Origin: an uncultured Mailhella sp.
Lineage (GTDB): Bacteria; Desulfobacterota; Desulfovibrionia; Desulfovibrionales; Desulfovibrionaceae
Direction: 5' to 3'
DNA length: 64,000 bases
Assembly: GCA_910578585.1 (NCBI GenBank)
Contig: CAJTRG010000003.1
Location: 112,396-176,395 of the forward strand
Below, one piece after another: positions 1-8,837 of the stretch; within the stretch, counting starts at the first letter, position 1; each line of letters starts with the position of its first letter. Made by a program: the position numbers and the translations under genes. The notes beneath the pieces were generated by a model that was not told the DNA's origin, made no database searches, and worked only from the letters and a program-made list of their open reading frames with translations.

Positions 1-2
1 TA

Positions 3-545
3 ATTGTGCTGGTGAGCTCCTCCAATGCCGTCAATTTGACGGACGGTTTGGACGGCTTGGCCATTTTGCCTGTGGTTATTTGTACCGGCGTGTATACCAT
101 TTTCCTCTATGTGGCAGGGCATGCCAACTTTGCGAGCTACTTGCAGGTTGCTTTTGTACCCGGCGTCAGCGAAGTGGTTATTTTCTGCGGAGCGCTCATG
201 GGCGCGGGGCTTGGCTTCTTATGGTACAATGCTCAGCCGGCTCAGGTATTTATGGGCGATGTGGGCTCCCTCAGTCTTGGCGGCGTGATTGGCTTTTTGG
301 CTATTTTAGCAAAGCAGGAAATTATCCTCATTCTGGCAGGCGGCTTATTCGTTATTGAAACCTTGAGCGTTACCCTGCAAGTTGCCTATTTCAAATATAC
401 CCACGGTAAACGCCTCTTCAAAATGGCACCGCTCCACCACCATTTTGAGCTCAAAGGCTGGACAGAATCAAAAATCATTGTCCGCTTCTGGATTATTTCA
501 GTTCTCTTTGCCCTCATGTCTTTAAGTGTACTTAAAATTCGCTAA
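3..545 (+). CDS. mraY: Phospho-MurNAc-pentapeptide transferase MraY, C-terminal part (5' truncated by window)
   Basis: MraY transfers phospho-MurNAc-pentapeptide from UDP to undecaprenyl phosphate at the inner membrane, making lipid I. The frame is open to the window edge from base 3, so the N-terminal half (about half of a normal ~360-residue protein) lies outside. The surviving part carries the hallmark NAVNLTDGLDGL stretch with the aspartates that bind Mg2+ and substrate, the FMGDVGSL motif, and the APLHHHFE histidine loop near the C-terminus, separated by hydrophobic membrane segments. It is the first visible gene of the dcw cluster and is followed 13 nt later by murD. Identification is firm; only the start is missing. 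Confidence 0.97.
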   Translation: MVLVSSSNAVNLTDGLDGLAILPVVICTGVYTIFLYVAGHANFASYLQVAFVPGVSEVVIFCGALMGAGLGFLWYNAQPAQVFMGDVGSLSLGGVIGFLAILAKQEIILILAGGLFVIETLSVTLQVAYFKYTHGKRLFKMAPLHHHFELKGWTESKIIVRFWIISVLFALMSLSVLKIR

Positions 546-558
546 AAAAAGGAAAAAA

Positions 559-1899
559 ATGCTTACAAAAAATATGATTACATTTGATAGTATTCGCATG
601 AAAATTTATGACAAGGCAACTGTCCATGTTGTGGGCGGCGGAGCTTCTGGCCGTGCTGTGCTGAAACTATTAGAAAGTTGTGACACTCCTCTTGTTTTTC
701 ATGAAAAAAATGAAGATAAGCTCTTGCCTGAATTTAAAGCCTGGCTCGAAGAGAAAAAAATCCCCTGTTTCTTTGGTGAACACAAAAAAGAAAATTTTAA
801 AGGCTGTGAAATTTTTGTCCCAAGTCCAGGTGCTGCAATTGCAGAGTTTACAGAATTTCTGCCAAGAAATGCCATTGCTGTTTCTGAAACAGAAATTGCT
901 TATTTATTCTGCGAAGATGTTCCCATTTTAGGTATTACCGGCACAAGCGGCAAAACCACAACCACCACTATTTGCTCTGCCATACTGGAAGAACAGGGCT
1001 TATCTGTTTTCACAGGCGGTAATATCGGCACGCCTCTTTCAGAATATGCCCTGAAACGCATTGAAAATCCAGAAAGCCAAAAAGCAGACGTCCTGGTTTT
1101 AGAGCTTTCCAGTTTTCAGCTGCAAACCTGCAATGCCCTGCCTGTACACGTGGGAATTTGCCTCAATATTTCCCCAAACCACTTGGATTATCACAAGGAT
1201 ATGCAGGAATATATTGACGCAAAAATGGAGCTCTTTGTCCACCAAAACGAAAATGATTTTGCAATCTTAAGCCCAGACCTTGCCCACTTGGCTAAGAAGT
1301 ACAGATTTAAAGCAACAACCATTATTTTTAACGACGAAGCAAAAAATTTCCTAAGAACAAAATTACTTGGACAGCACAACCAAAGCAATGCCGAAGCCGC
1401 ATGGCAAGCCTGCAAACTCTTTGGTGTCAGCTTCGAAAATGCCCAAAAAGCCATGGAAAAAATGGCACCCATGGCAAACAGACTGGAATTTATCCGTGAG
1501 CTGGACGGCGTCAACTATATCAACGACACAAAATGCACCACAGTTTCTGCTTTGGAAGTTGCCATAAAAGCTGTCAGTGAAGCAGGTCACCCCATTATTT
1601 TGCTTGCCGGCGGTAAATTCAAAGGCGGCGATTTGGAAGGCATACTCCCGCTTATGCAGAAATACGTAAAACACGTTGCCCTTTATGGCGCAAGCCGTGA
1701 AATTTTCGAAGGAGCATGGAAAGATAAACTTTCCCTTTCCTATAATGAGAAAATGGCAGATGCAATCCTTTGTGCAAAAGAAATTGCAGAAAGCGGCGAT
1801 GCAATTTTGCTTGCTCCTGCAACCTCAAGTTTTGACCAATACAAAGATTATATTGCGCGCGGAAATGATTTTAAAAACACAGTTCTCAATCTGAAATAA
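559..1899 (+). CDS. murD: UDP-N-acetylmuramoylalanine--D-glutamate ligase MurD
   Basis: MurD is a cytosolic ATP-dependent ligase that adds D-Glu to UDP-MurNAc-L-Ala. An N-terminal Rossmann-like part with GGGASGRAV is followed by the ATP loop GTSGKTTTT at about residues 128-136, then SSFQL, the NISPNHLDYH stretch, NDTKCTT, GGKFKGGD and a C-terminal LLAPATSSFDQY block, in the order expected for Mur ligases. Length of 446 residues is normal. I chose the ATG at 559 because a purine-rich AGGA lies just upstream; an in-frame ATG at 526 would overlap mraY and adds an unrelated Lys-rich tail, and ATGs at 574 and 598 are possible. NDTKCTT differs slightly from the usual NDSKATN. Confidence 0.96.
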   Translation: MLTKNMITFDSIRMKIYDKATVHVVGGGASGRAVLKLLESCDTPLVFHEKNEDKLLPEFKAWLEEKKIPCFFGEHKKENFKGCEIFVPSPGAAIAEFTEFLPRNAIAVSETEIAYLFCEDVPILGITGTSGKTTTTTICSAILEEQGLSVFTGGNIGTPLSEYALKRIENPESQKADVLVLELSSFQLQTCNALPVHVGICLNISPNHLDYHKDMQEYIDAKMELFVHQNENDFAILSPDLAHLAKKYRFKATTIIFNDEAKNFLRTKLLGQHNQSNAEAAWQACKLFGVSFENAQKAMEKMAPMANRLEFIRELDGVNYINDTKCTTVSALEVAIKAVSEAGHPIILLAGGKFKGGDLEGILPLMQKYVKHVALYGASREIFEGAWKDKLSLSYNEKMADAILCAKEIAESGDAILLAPATSSFDQYKDYIARGNDFKNTVLNLK

Positions 1900-1930
1900 C
1901 AAAAACATACAATAACTGTTGGAAATTATT

Positions 1931-3109
1931 ATGATAAGTACAAATAAAAACAGCAAGAAAAAATTAGCTCAAAGCACAGAATTCCACAGTATTGACTGGT
2001 GGCTTTTGGCTTGTGTTCTTATCATGTTAAGCCTTGGCCTGCTTATGGTTTTGAGCGCCGGCAGTGTTGTGGGTGAACGTGATTTCCACGATAAGTATTA
2101 TTTTTTCAAAAAGCAGTTTGCCTTTGTTTCCCTTGGCTTTGTTGCCATGATTATTTGTATTTATATTCCAAGAAAGTTTATTAATTCAATCCATTATCTT
2201 GCAATAACTGTTACTGTCTTTCTGCTTTTGCTCACGCTTACGCCCCTTGGAATCAGTGTAAACGGTGCAAGCCGCTGGCTTCCATTTTTTGGATTTTCCA
2301 TTCAGCCCATGGAATTTGCCAGAATTGCCCTTGTCTTATACCTTTCCTATTTTTTGAGCACGCACCAGCATTTGGGACGGACTTTCAGCAAAGGCGTTAT
2401 CCCGCCCTTTGCAATCACAGGAATTTTCTGTTTGCTCCTCTTATTGCAGCCAGATTTTGGGGCGGCCGTTATTTTACTTGCTATTCTCTTTTTCCTTTGC
2501 CTTGCCGGCGGAACAAGATTTATCTATCTTGCCCTTTCTTTCAGCATGATGACAACTCTTGCTGTCAGTTTAGTGATGAATTCCCCTTATCGTATGCGCC
2601 GTCTCCTTGCTTTTATTGACCCATTCAAAGACGCACAGGGAACAGGTTATCAACTTGTGCAATCATTTTATGCCCTTGCAGAAGGAAGTTTTTTAGGCGT
2701 GGGCATGGGAAACGGCCGCCAAAAAATGCTTTATTTACCGGAAGCCCACAACGACTTTATTGTCTCTGTGATTGGTGAAGAACTCGGGCTTCTTGGCATT
2801 ACGATTATGATGAGCTTATTTATGATTATTTTTGCCCGCTGCCTGCGCATTATTTTAGGACAAAAGGAACTCCGTGATAAACTGACAGCGTTTGGGCTGA
2901 CCCTGATCATTGCCCTTGGCGCAACCCTCAATCTTGCGGTTATTATGGGTATGGTTCCGCCAAAGGGTGTTGCCATGCCGCTTCTCAGCTACGGCGGCAG
3001 CTCCATGATTGCATCCCTCATTTGCCTTGGACTTATTTTGAATTATTCCCGCACAGTCAGCACCGAAGAAAAAATAACCAAAAAAAATGCAGCATTCCAC
3101 GCTTTCTAA
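1931..3109 (+). CDS. ftsW: Septal peptidoglycan glycosyltransferase FtsW (SEDS family)
   Basis: FtsW is a SEDS-family integral membrane protein that polymerises lipid II at the division septum together with its class B PBP. The protein has about ten hydrophobic segments, a large extracellular loop, and the SEDS hallmarks: NGASRWL with QPMEFAR after the fourth helix, LLQPDFGAA, the GYQLVQSFYALAEG loop followed by GVGMGNGRQK and EAHNDFI, and PLLSYGGSS near the end. About 392 residues is normal. ATG 1931 is preceded by GGAAA at a workable distance; a TTG at 1919 is a poorer choice. It sits between murD and murG in the dcw cluster with short gaps, so it is probably co-transcribed. Confidence 0.96.
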   Translation: MISTNKNSKKKLAQSTEFHSIDWWLLACVLIMLSLGLLMVLSAGSVVGERDFHDKYYFFKKQFAFVSLGFVAMIICIYIPRKFINSIHYLAITVTVFLLLLTLTPLGISVNGASRWLPFFGFSIQPMEFARIALVLYLSYFLSTHQHLGRTFSKGVIPPFAITGIFCLLLLLQPDFGAAVILLAILFFLCLAGGTRFIYLALSFSMMTTLAVSLVMNSPYRMRRLLAFIDPFKDAQGTGYQLVQSFYALAEGSFLGVGMGNGRQKMLYLPEAHNDFIVSVIGEELGLLGITIMMSLFMIIFARCLRIILGQKELRDKLTAFGLTLIIALGATLNLAVIMGMVPPKGVAMPLLSYGGSSMIASLICLGLILNYSRTVSTEEKITKKNAAFHAF

Positions 3110-3130
3110 AATACACGGAGAATATGCATA

Positions 3131-4216
3131 ATGGATACACTCAATATTATTGTTTCAACAGGCGGTACAGGCGGACATATTTTCCCTGCCCTTGCTGTTG
3201 CTGATGAAATCAAGAAGCAGCACCCAAATGCCCATGTTCTCTTTGTGGGCTCCTTATACGGCAGAGAAAAAGAGCTTTGCCAAAAACATGGTCTTGATTT
3301 TTATGGATTAAATGTTCGCGGAATCAAGGGCCGCGGCCTCAAAGCCTTTTCCGCGCTTCTTGCCATGACAAAAGCAATCATTGAAAGCTGGCAATTTTTA
3401 GGCAGACACAAACCCCATGCTGTAATCGGTTTTGGCGGCTATGCCTGTTTTGCCATGCTTCTTGCGGCAAAACTTCGCCATATCCCCACCATGATCCATG
3501 AACAAAATGCCATTGCCGGACTTGCCAACAAAATTTTGGCAAAGTTCGTCAATACCATTTGTCTTTCTCTTCCTGATACCAAAAATCAATTCAATCCCAG
3601 AAAATGTGTTTTGACGGGAAATCCCATTCGCCATGAAGTGGCAGAAGTAGTGAAAGAAGAGAAAGATTATACAACACTCCTGATTATGGGAGGAAGCCTT
3701 GGCGCTGTAGCGATTAACTCTTTGGCTGTGCAGCTCCTCAGCACCTTGCGCGACAACAACATCCATATTATCCACCAATGCGGTGATCACGATTATCCAC
3801 GCATTGTTGAAGCATACAAAAGCCATGGCTACAGTCAGGAAGAAATTGATACTATGCTTTTCCCCTTCATTGATAATATGGCTGAAGTGTATGCCAAAGC
3901 GGACTTTGCCCTTTGCCGTGCCGGAGCAACCAGCATTGCAGAACTCACGGCAACCAAAACCCCGGCTCTCTTTATCCCATTTCCTTATGCGGCTAACGAT
4001 CATCAAACAGCCAATGCCCAAAATATCGTGGATCACCACGGGGCAATTATGATCAAAGAAAGTGAAATCAAGCAATATCCTATTGATAAAATTGTTCTTT
4101 CCATTTTGCAAAACAAAGTGGAACTGGAAGAAATGGCTGAAAATATGGGAAGTCTTGCTGAAAAAGATGCCGCAGAAAAAGTTGTGGCAGAACTCAATAA
4201 ACTTTTACAAAAATAG
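3131..4216 (+). CDS. murG: Lipid II synthase MurG (UDP-GlcNAc transferase)
   Basis: MurG is a GT28 glycosyltransferase at the inner face of the membrane. It adds GlcNAc from UDP-GlcNAc to lipid I, giving lipid II. The N-terminus shows the glycine-rich STGGTGGHIFPA loop (residues 9-20), followed by GFGGYACF and HEQNAIAG, which contact the acceptor. The C-terminal half has GGSLGA and the donor-binding run CRAGATSIAELTA, then FPYAANDHQTANA. The 361-residue length is typical. It starts 21 nt after ftsW and ends 8 nt before murC, which is consistent with one operon. Nothing is unusual in the motifs. Confidence 0.97.
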   Translation: MDTLNIIVSTGGTGGHIFPALAVADEIKKQHPNAHVLFVGSLYGREKELCQKHGLDFYGLNVRGIKGRGLKAFSALLAMTKAIIESWQFLGRHKPHAVIGFGGYACFAMLLAAKLRHIPTMIHEQNAIAGLANKILAKFVNTICLSLPDTKNQFNPRKCVLTGNPIRHEVAEVVKEEKDYTTLLIMGGSLGAVAINSLAVQLLSTLRDNNIHIIHQCGDHDYPRIVEAYKSHGYSQEEIDTMLFPFIDNMAEVYAKADFALCRAGATSIAELTATKTPALFIPFPYAANDHQTANAQNIVDHHGAIMIKESEIKQYPIDKIVLSILQNKVELEEMAENMGSLAEKDAAEKVVAELNKLLQK

Positions 4217-4224
4217 AGATACCT

Positions 4225-5628
4225 ATGAACAGTAAAATCCGTGCAATACATATGGTTGGAATAGGCGGCAGCGGCATGAGCGGCATTGCCGAAGTTCTCC
4301 TGAACCTTGGCTATACTGTAACCGGCTCTGACATGAGCGAGGGAAAAACCGTGCAGCGCCTCAAAAATCTGGGTGCAGAAATTTTCCTCGGCCATACTGA
4401 AGAAAATATCAAAACCCCTCAGGTTGTTGTGCGTTCCACAGCGATTAAAGACGATAATCCGGAAATTGTTGCTGCCAAAAAACGCAATATTCCTGTGATT
4501 GCCCGGGCTGAAATGCTGGCTGAACTCATGCGCCTCAGATACGGTATTGCCATTGCCGGCACCCACGGAAAAACCACCACAACATCACTGACTGCTTCCA
4601 TTTTCGATGCGGCAAATGAAGATGCTACCGTTATTATCGGAGGTTTGCTGAACGCTTACGGTACTAATGCAAAACTGGGCAAAGGAAATTATCTGATTGC
4701 CGAAGCCGATGAGTCTGACGGTTCATTCCTCTATCTTTTCCCTATTATCAACGTGGTGACCAATATTGATTACGACCATATTGACCATTACGGAAGTCAG
4801 GAAAATATTGATAAGGCATTTATTTCCTTTATGAATAAAGTGCCGTTTTACGGCGTGAATATTGTTTGCGGTGATGATGAAGGCATACAAAGAATACTGC
4901 CCCACATTAAACGCCCTGTGATTACCTATGGCTTTGGGGAAAGCAATATGCTGCGGGCTGAAATTGTTGACAGCAACACCATCAACCAATTCAAAGTATA
5001 CAGAAAAGTTACCAAGAAAAATGCTCAGGTTGAAGAAGAATTATGGGGCGAAGTAAGCCTCAACCACCCTGGAAAACATAATATTTTGAATGCATTGGCT
5101 GCCATTGGCGTCAGCATTGAAGCAGAAATTCCGCAAGAAGCCTGCCTCAAGGGATTAAAGGAATTTACCGGTGTGGGACGTCGTTTTGAACACAAAGGAA
5201 AAGTCAATAATATCACTGTGATTGACGATTATGGTCACCACCCCACAGAAATCAAAATGACTATCAAATGTGCAAAACAAGCCTATCCGGACAGCCGCAT
5301 TATTATGGCATTCCAGCCACATCGCTTCTCACGCACAGAAGCATTGTTCGGGGATTTTTGCAGCTGCTTTGAAGGTGTTGACAAATTATTCCTGGCTGAA
5401 ATCTATCCAGCCAGCGAAAAACCCATTCCGGGCATCAACAGCGAAAACCTTGCCCACGGCATACGCCAGATTTGTCCAAAACTTTCCGTTGTCACCTGCA
5501 AGGACAATGATGAAATTGTTCATGAAATTTGCAAAGATTTAAAAGTTGGCGACCTTATTATTACTCAGGGCGCGGGCAATATTACAAATTTGGCTCCTAA
5601 AATTTTAGATGAAATTGGAAAGAACTAA
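4225..5628 (+). CDS. murC: UDP-N-acetylmuramate--L-alanine ligase MurC
   Basis: MurC is a cytosolic ATP-dependent ligase that adds L-Ala to UDP-MurNAc, the first amino acid of the stem peptide. It shows the MurC/Mpl N-terminal GIGGSGMSG loop (residues 12-20), the ATP loop GTHGKTTTT (112-120), the EADESDGSF block, the NIDYDHIDHY metal and substrate segment, NALAAIGV, the DDYGHHPTEI motif and a C-terminal FQPHRFSRT block. At 467 residues it is standard length. The start ATG at 4225 follows GAGAT a few bases upstream. It is followed 2 nt later by murB, so translation is probably coupled. Confidence 0.97.
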   Translation: MNSKIRAIHMVGIGGSGMSGIAEVLLNLGYTVTGSDMSEGKTVQRLKNLGAEIFLGHTEENIKTPQVVVRSTAIKDDNPEIVAAKKRNIPVIARAEMLAELMRLRYGIAIAGTHGKTTTTSLTASIFDAANEDATVIIGGLLNAYGTNAKLGKGNYLIAEADESDGSFLYLFPIINVVTNIDYDHIDHYGSQENIDKAFISFMNKVPFYGVNIVCGDDEGIQRILPHIKRPVITYGFGESNMLRAEIVDSNTINQFKVYRKVTKKNAQVEEELWGEVSLNHPGKHNILNALAAIGVSIEAEIPQEACLKGLKEFTGVGRRFEHKGKVNNITVIDDYGHHPTEIKMTIKCAKQAYPDSRIIMAFQPHRFSRTEALFGDFCSCFEGVDKLFLAEIYPASEKPIPGINSENLAHGIRQICPKLSVVTCKDNDEIVHEICKDLKVGDLIITQGAGNITNLAPKILDEIGKN

Positions 5629-5630
5629 AA

Positions 5631-6599
5631 ATGCTGCAAGTTCAACAAAAAATTTCCCTCAAGAATAAAACAACTATCCGCTTGGGCGGCATAACCCCTT
5701 GTTATGTCAAAATTAAATCCAAGCAGGATATTTTGGATTTTGTTGAACTAAACGATAAACTCCACATTCCTTTCAAAGTTTTGGGCGGCGGCAGCAATCT
5801 GATTATTGCAGATGAAAGCATATGTAAAGAATTGCCTTTTGGCGTTCTTGATATTGACATTGCAGACGAACTTACCGCTGCGCCCTGCATGCCGGAAGAA
5901 AATCTTCCGCCTCTTGTGCAGAAGTATCTGGAAAATAAGCATACCAATTTTACCAGACTGCATGTTGGTGCAGGTTATAAAATTCCTAAACTTTTGCAGT
6001 ATTGCAAAGAAAATGGATTAACCGGACTGGAAGGGCTTGTTGGAATTCCCTGCCGTGTGGGCGGAACGGTCAGCATGAATGCCGGAGCCTACCAAACAGA
6101 AATAAACGATGTTCTGAGTCAGGTTGAAATTTTCCACAAGAAATACGGCATACTGACGCTGACACTAGAAAATATGGAGCTGAGTTATAGAAAATCTGCA
6201 TTCTACTATAACGATACTCTCTTGCAGGACTATATTATTTTAGGAGCAGACTTCATTTTTCCTGTTATTGAAAAAAGTATTGTTTCTGAAAAAATGCAAA
6301 AGAATCTGCAAACGAAAAAAAATACCCAGCCTGTTCAAGCCCTTACTGCCGGCTGTGTGTTCAAAAATCCCTGCAATGAAAAAGGTGAGAAAATAAGCGC
6401 CGGACTCTTGCTTGATAAGGCAGGACTCAAAGATATCCATGCAGGCGGCATGCGATTTTCAGAAGTACATGCAAGTTTTTTAGAAAATACAGGAAATGGA
6501 AAAACTAAAGACGCAATAGAATTATTATCCATTGCAAAAGATAAGATATTAACTTTATTTAATATTCAATTAGAAGAAGAAGTCAAAATATGGATCTAA
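5631..6599 (+). CDS. murB: UDP-N-acetylenolpyruvoylglucosamine reductase MurB
   Basis: MurB is an FAD enzyme that reduces UDP-GlcNAc-enolpyruvate with NADPH to UDP-MurNAc. The FAD domain has NKTTIRLGG near residue 12, LGGGSNLI at 51-58, the GLVGIPCRVGGTVSMNAGAY block (136-153) and SYRKS (185-189). The substrate domain has AGCVFKNP at 240-247 and a late SEVHASF with a conserved-type Glu at about 278. The residue normally serving as the proton donor (Ser in the E. coli motif) appears here as Cys242; Cys variants are, as I recall, known in the family. The last ~120 bases become noticeably AT-rich and overlap ftsQ by 10 nt. Confidence 0.95.
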   Translation: MLQVQQKISLKNKTTIRLGGITPCYVKIKSKQDILDFVELNDKLHIPFKVLGGGSNLIIADESICKELPFGVLDIDIADELTAAPCMPEENLPPLVQKYLENKHTNFTRLHVGAGYKIPKLLQYCKENGLTGLEGLVGIPCRVGGTVSMNAGAYQTEINDVLSQVEIFHKKYGILTLTLENMELSYRKSAFYYNDTLLQDYIILGADFIFPVIEKSIVSEKMQKNLQTKKNTQPVQALTAGCVFKNPCNEKGEKISAGLLLDKAGLKDIHAGGMRFSEVHASFLENTGNGKTKDAIELLSIAKDKILTLFNIQLEEEVKIWI

Positions 6600-7471
6600 A
6601 ATTAATCTCTTTTAAAAAGAATAATAAAAATTCTTATAAAGTTAATACAAAATTGAATCATAAGAATTTTATTAATAAAAATAAACGTGATAAAGAAAAT
6701 TTTCAGCAAAAAGAAAATATTTTCGACAGAATTAATAAAAATTCAATACAAAAATATTTCAAAATTATTTTGCCTGTAATAAGTTCATGTATTATTATTG
6801 CTGCTATTATATTTGGATCCATACAACTTTATAAATATATTACAAAAAGTGATAATTTTCTGCTCACAGAAATAACTATTAATGGAAATCAATATCTTAC
6901 GAATGATGAAATAATTTCTTTGACAGGTTTACAGAAAAATAAAAATATTTTTAATTATAAAATAGAAGAAATTGAAGCAAAACTTTTAGCTTCAAATTGG
7001 ATACAAGATGTTAAGATTACTCGTTCTTTACCTTCCACATTTAAAATAGAAGTGACTGAACATGAACCAAAATTTATTATTATTCAAAATAATGAATTAT
7101 ATTATCTCAACAATAAAGCACAATTTATTAATAAAATTGATAAAAATAAATTTATCAGTTTACCCATTCTTTATATCAATAATGCAGGCAATAATGAGAT
7201 TAAAATTTTGCCGGATTTTATGAATGAACTCGAAACATCAAAATTTCAGTATGCATTAAATGAAATAAGCTGGATTAATATTAATCCGCTGTATGGTTTT
7301 GAATTATTTATTGAAGCAAGCAACTTGATACTTCAAATTGATAAACAAAATTATGAACAAAATATAAAGAATTTAATCAGCGTGATCGACGATTTAAAAA
7401 AACGCAAAGAAATAAATAAGGTACGAAAAATCCGCGCGGCGTTTAATAAAGTAATGATTATTAAAGAATAA
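6590..7471 (+). CDS. ftsQ: Cell division protein FtsQ (POTRA domain)
   Basis: FtsQ is the bitopic scaffold of the FtsQLB division complex. The protein has a long basic Lys/Asn-rich cytoplasmic tail (residues 1 to ~55), one membrane helix at about 57-83, a POTRA domain (about 91-160, with TEITINGNQYL and the SLPSTFKIEVTEHEP strand) and a C-terminal beta domain. It overlaps murB by 10 nt and precedes ftsA, the canonical position. The 293-residue length is normal. Codon and base use are strikingly AT-rich compared with murB and ftsA (long runs of AAT/ATT/AAA codons), although fold and position leave little doubt about identity. Confidence 0.93.
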   Translation: MDLKLISFKKNNKNSYKVNTKLNHKNFINKNKRDKENFQQKENIFDRINKNSIQKYFKIILPVISSCIIIAAIIFGSIQLYKYITKSDNFLLTEITINGNQYLTNDEIISLTGLQKNKNIFNYKIEEIEAKLLASNWIQDVKITRSLPSTFKIEVTEHEPKFIIIQNNELYYLNNKAQFINKIDKNKFISLPILYINNAGNNEIKILPDFMNELETSKFQYALNEISWININPLYGFELFIEASNLILQIDKQNYEQNIKNLISVIDDLKKRKEINKVRKIRAAFNKVMIIKE

Positions 7472-7568
7472 TTAAAACGAAAGGTTTTGAGAAAAAATCT
7501 AAAATTTTTCTAGACAATTTATATAAAGTATGTTTAAATGAATTTTAGAATAATTTGAGGAGTTAAAA

Positions 7569-8810
7569 ATGCCCAAGTCAGAATTAATCGTCGGACTTGA
7601 TATCGGAACTACAAAGATTAGCGTTGTTGTGGGCGAGATTAACGAACACGGCAATATCAATATCGTTGGTGTGGGCAATAGTCCTTCAACAGGTCTTCGC
7701 AAGGGGGTTGTCGTCAACATTGAACAAACAGTTCAATCCATACGGCAGGCTATCGAAGAAGCTGAAGCTATGGTCGGCTGCACTATTGGTTCTGTATACG
7801 CGGGCATTGCAGGCAGTCACATCAAAGGAACAAACAGTCACGGCGTTATTGCGATTAAAGGCAGTGAAGTCAACCAAAAAGATGTTGAACGCGTGCTCGA
7901 TGCGGCAAAAGCCGTTGCGATTCCTATGGATAGAGAAGTTATCCACATCTTGCCTCAGGAATACATTGTGGATGATCAGCACGGTATTATTGAGCCTCTT
8001 GGCATGAGTGGCGTTCGCCTTGAAGTCAATGTGCATATTGTCACAGGCTCTGTTACTTCCGCGCAAAATATTTTGCGCTCCTGTCAGAAAAGCGATTTGG
8101 ATGTGACGGACATTGTTCTTGAAGCACTTGCCTCTTCAAAAGCTATTTTAACAGATGAAGAAAGAGAAATTGGTGTTGTCATTGTAGATATTGGCGGCGG
8201 CACAAGTGATATTGCGATTTTTGCGGATAATGCCATTAAATATACGGGTGCAGTTCCTCTTGGGGGGCAAAACCTCACCAATGATATTGCCTTTGGGCTC
8301 AGAACTCCCATTTCAGCTGCAGAAAAAATTAAAATAAAATATGGCTGCTGCCTGGGTGAAATGGTTTCACCTGACGAAACCATTGAAGTGCCCAGTGTTG
8401 GCGGACGTCCTTCCCGTCAGGTTGCGCGTCAGGTTCTTGCTGCTATTTGTGAACCACGCATGGAAGAAATTTTATTCCATATCAATCAGGAATTGGAACG
8501 CTCCGGCTATAAACGAAAAATAGGTGCTGGTGTTGTGCTGACCGGCGGCGGAGCTCTTATTGAAGGAGCTCAGGAACTAGCTGAACAAATTTTTGGACTT
8601 CCAACACGTATTGGATCCCCGCAAAATCTTGGCGGCGGCTTTACGGAAATGGTCAATAATCCAAAATACGCAACTGCTGTCGGGCTTCTTTTCTATGGAG
8701 CTGAGAATGAAGGCATGACAGAACCGATTTATACAGAAACAAGTAATGATGCAAATATGTTTGGTAAACTTTTAAACCATATGAAAAAATGGTTTTCTGA
8801 AATAAAATAA
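7569..8810 (+). CDS. ftsA: Cell division protein FtsA
   Basis: FtsA is an actin-like ATPase that tethers FtsZ filaments to the membrane. The N-terminal phosphate-1 motif GLDIGTTKISV (residues 9-19), the GVVVNIEQTV subdomain 1C entry, the phosphate-2 motif VDIGGGTSDIA and the adenosine motif LTGGGALIEG are all present. The C-terminus (FGKLLNHMKKWFSEI) is an amphipathic basic helix suited to membrane attachment. The 413-residue length is normal. The start ATG at 7569 is preceded by GAGGAG, a strong ribosome site. The 97-nt AT-rich gap after ftsQ could hold a promoter, but none is convincing enough to list. Confidence 0.97.
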   Translation: MPKSELIVGLDIGTTKISVVVGEINEHGNINIVGVGNSPSTGLRKGVVVNIEQTVQSIRQAIEEAEAMVGCTIGSVYAGIAGSHIKGTNSHGVIAIKGSEVNQKDVERVLDAAKAVAIPMDREVIHILPQEYIVDDQHGIIEPLGMSGVRLEVNVHIVTGSVTSAQNILRSCQKSDLDVTDIVLEALASSKAILTDEEREIGVVIVDIGGGTSDIAIFADNAIKYTGAVPLGGQNLTNDIAFGLRTPISAAEKIKIKYGCCLGEMVSPDETIEVPSVGGRPSRQVARQVLAAICEPRMEEILFHINQELERSGYKRKIGAGVVLTGGGALIEGAQELAEQIFGLPTRIGSPQNLGGGFTEMVNNPKYATAVGLLFYGAENEGMTEPIYTETSNDANMFGKLLNHMKKWFSEIK

Positions 8811-8837
8811 GGATTACTCGGGAAACAGGAGGCATTC

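Noticed and set aside
3398..4111. A 237-codon minus-strand frame opposite murG
   Set aside because: It is the antisense of a fully conserved gene; codon pattern and lack of motifs mark it as a shadow.
5629..6599. Missing ddl between murC/murB and ftsQ as an anomaly
   Set aside because: Many dcw clusters lack ddl at this place, so its absence is not informative.
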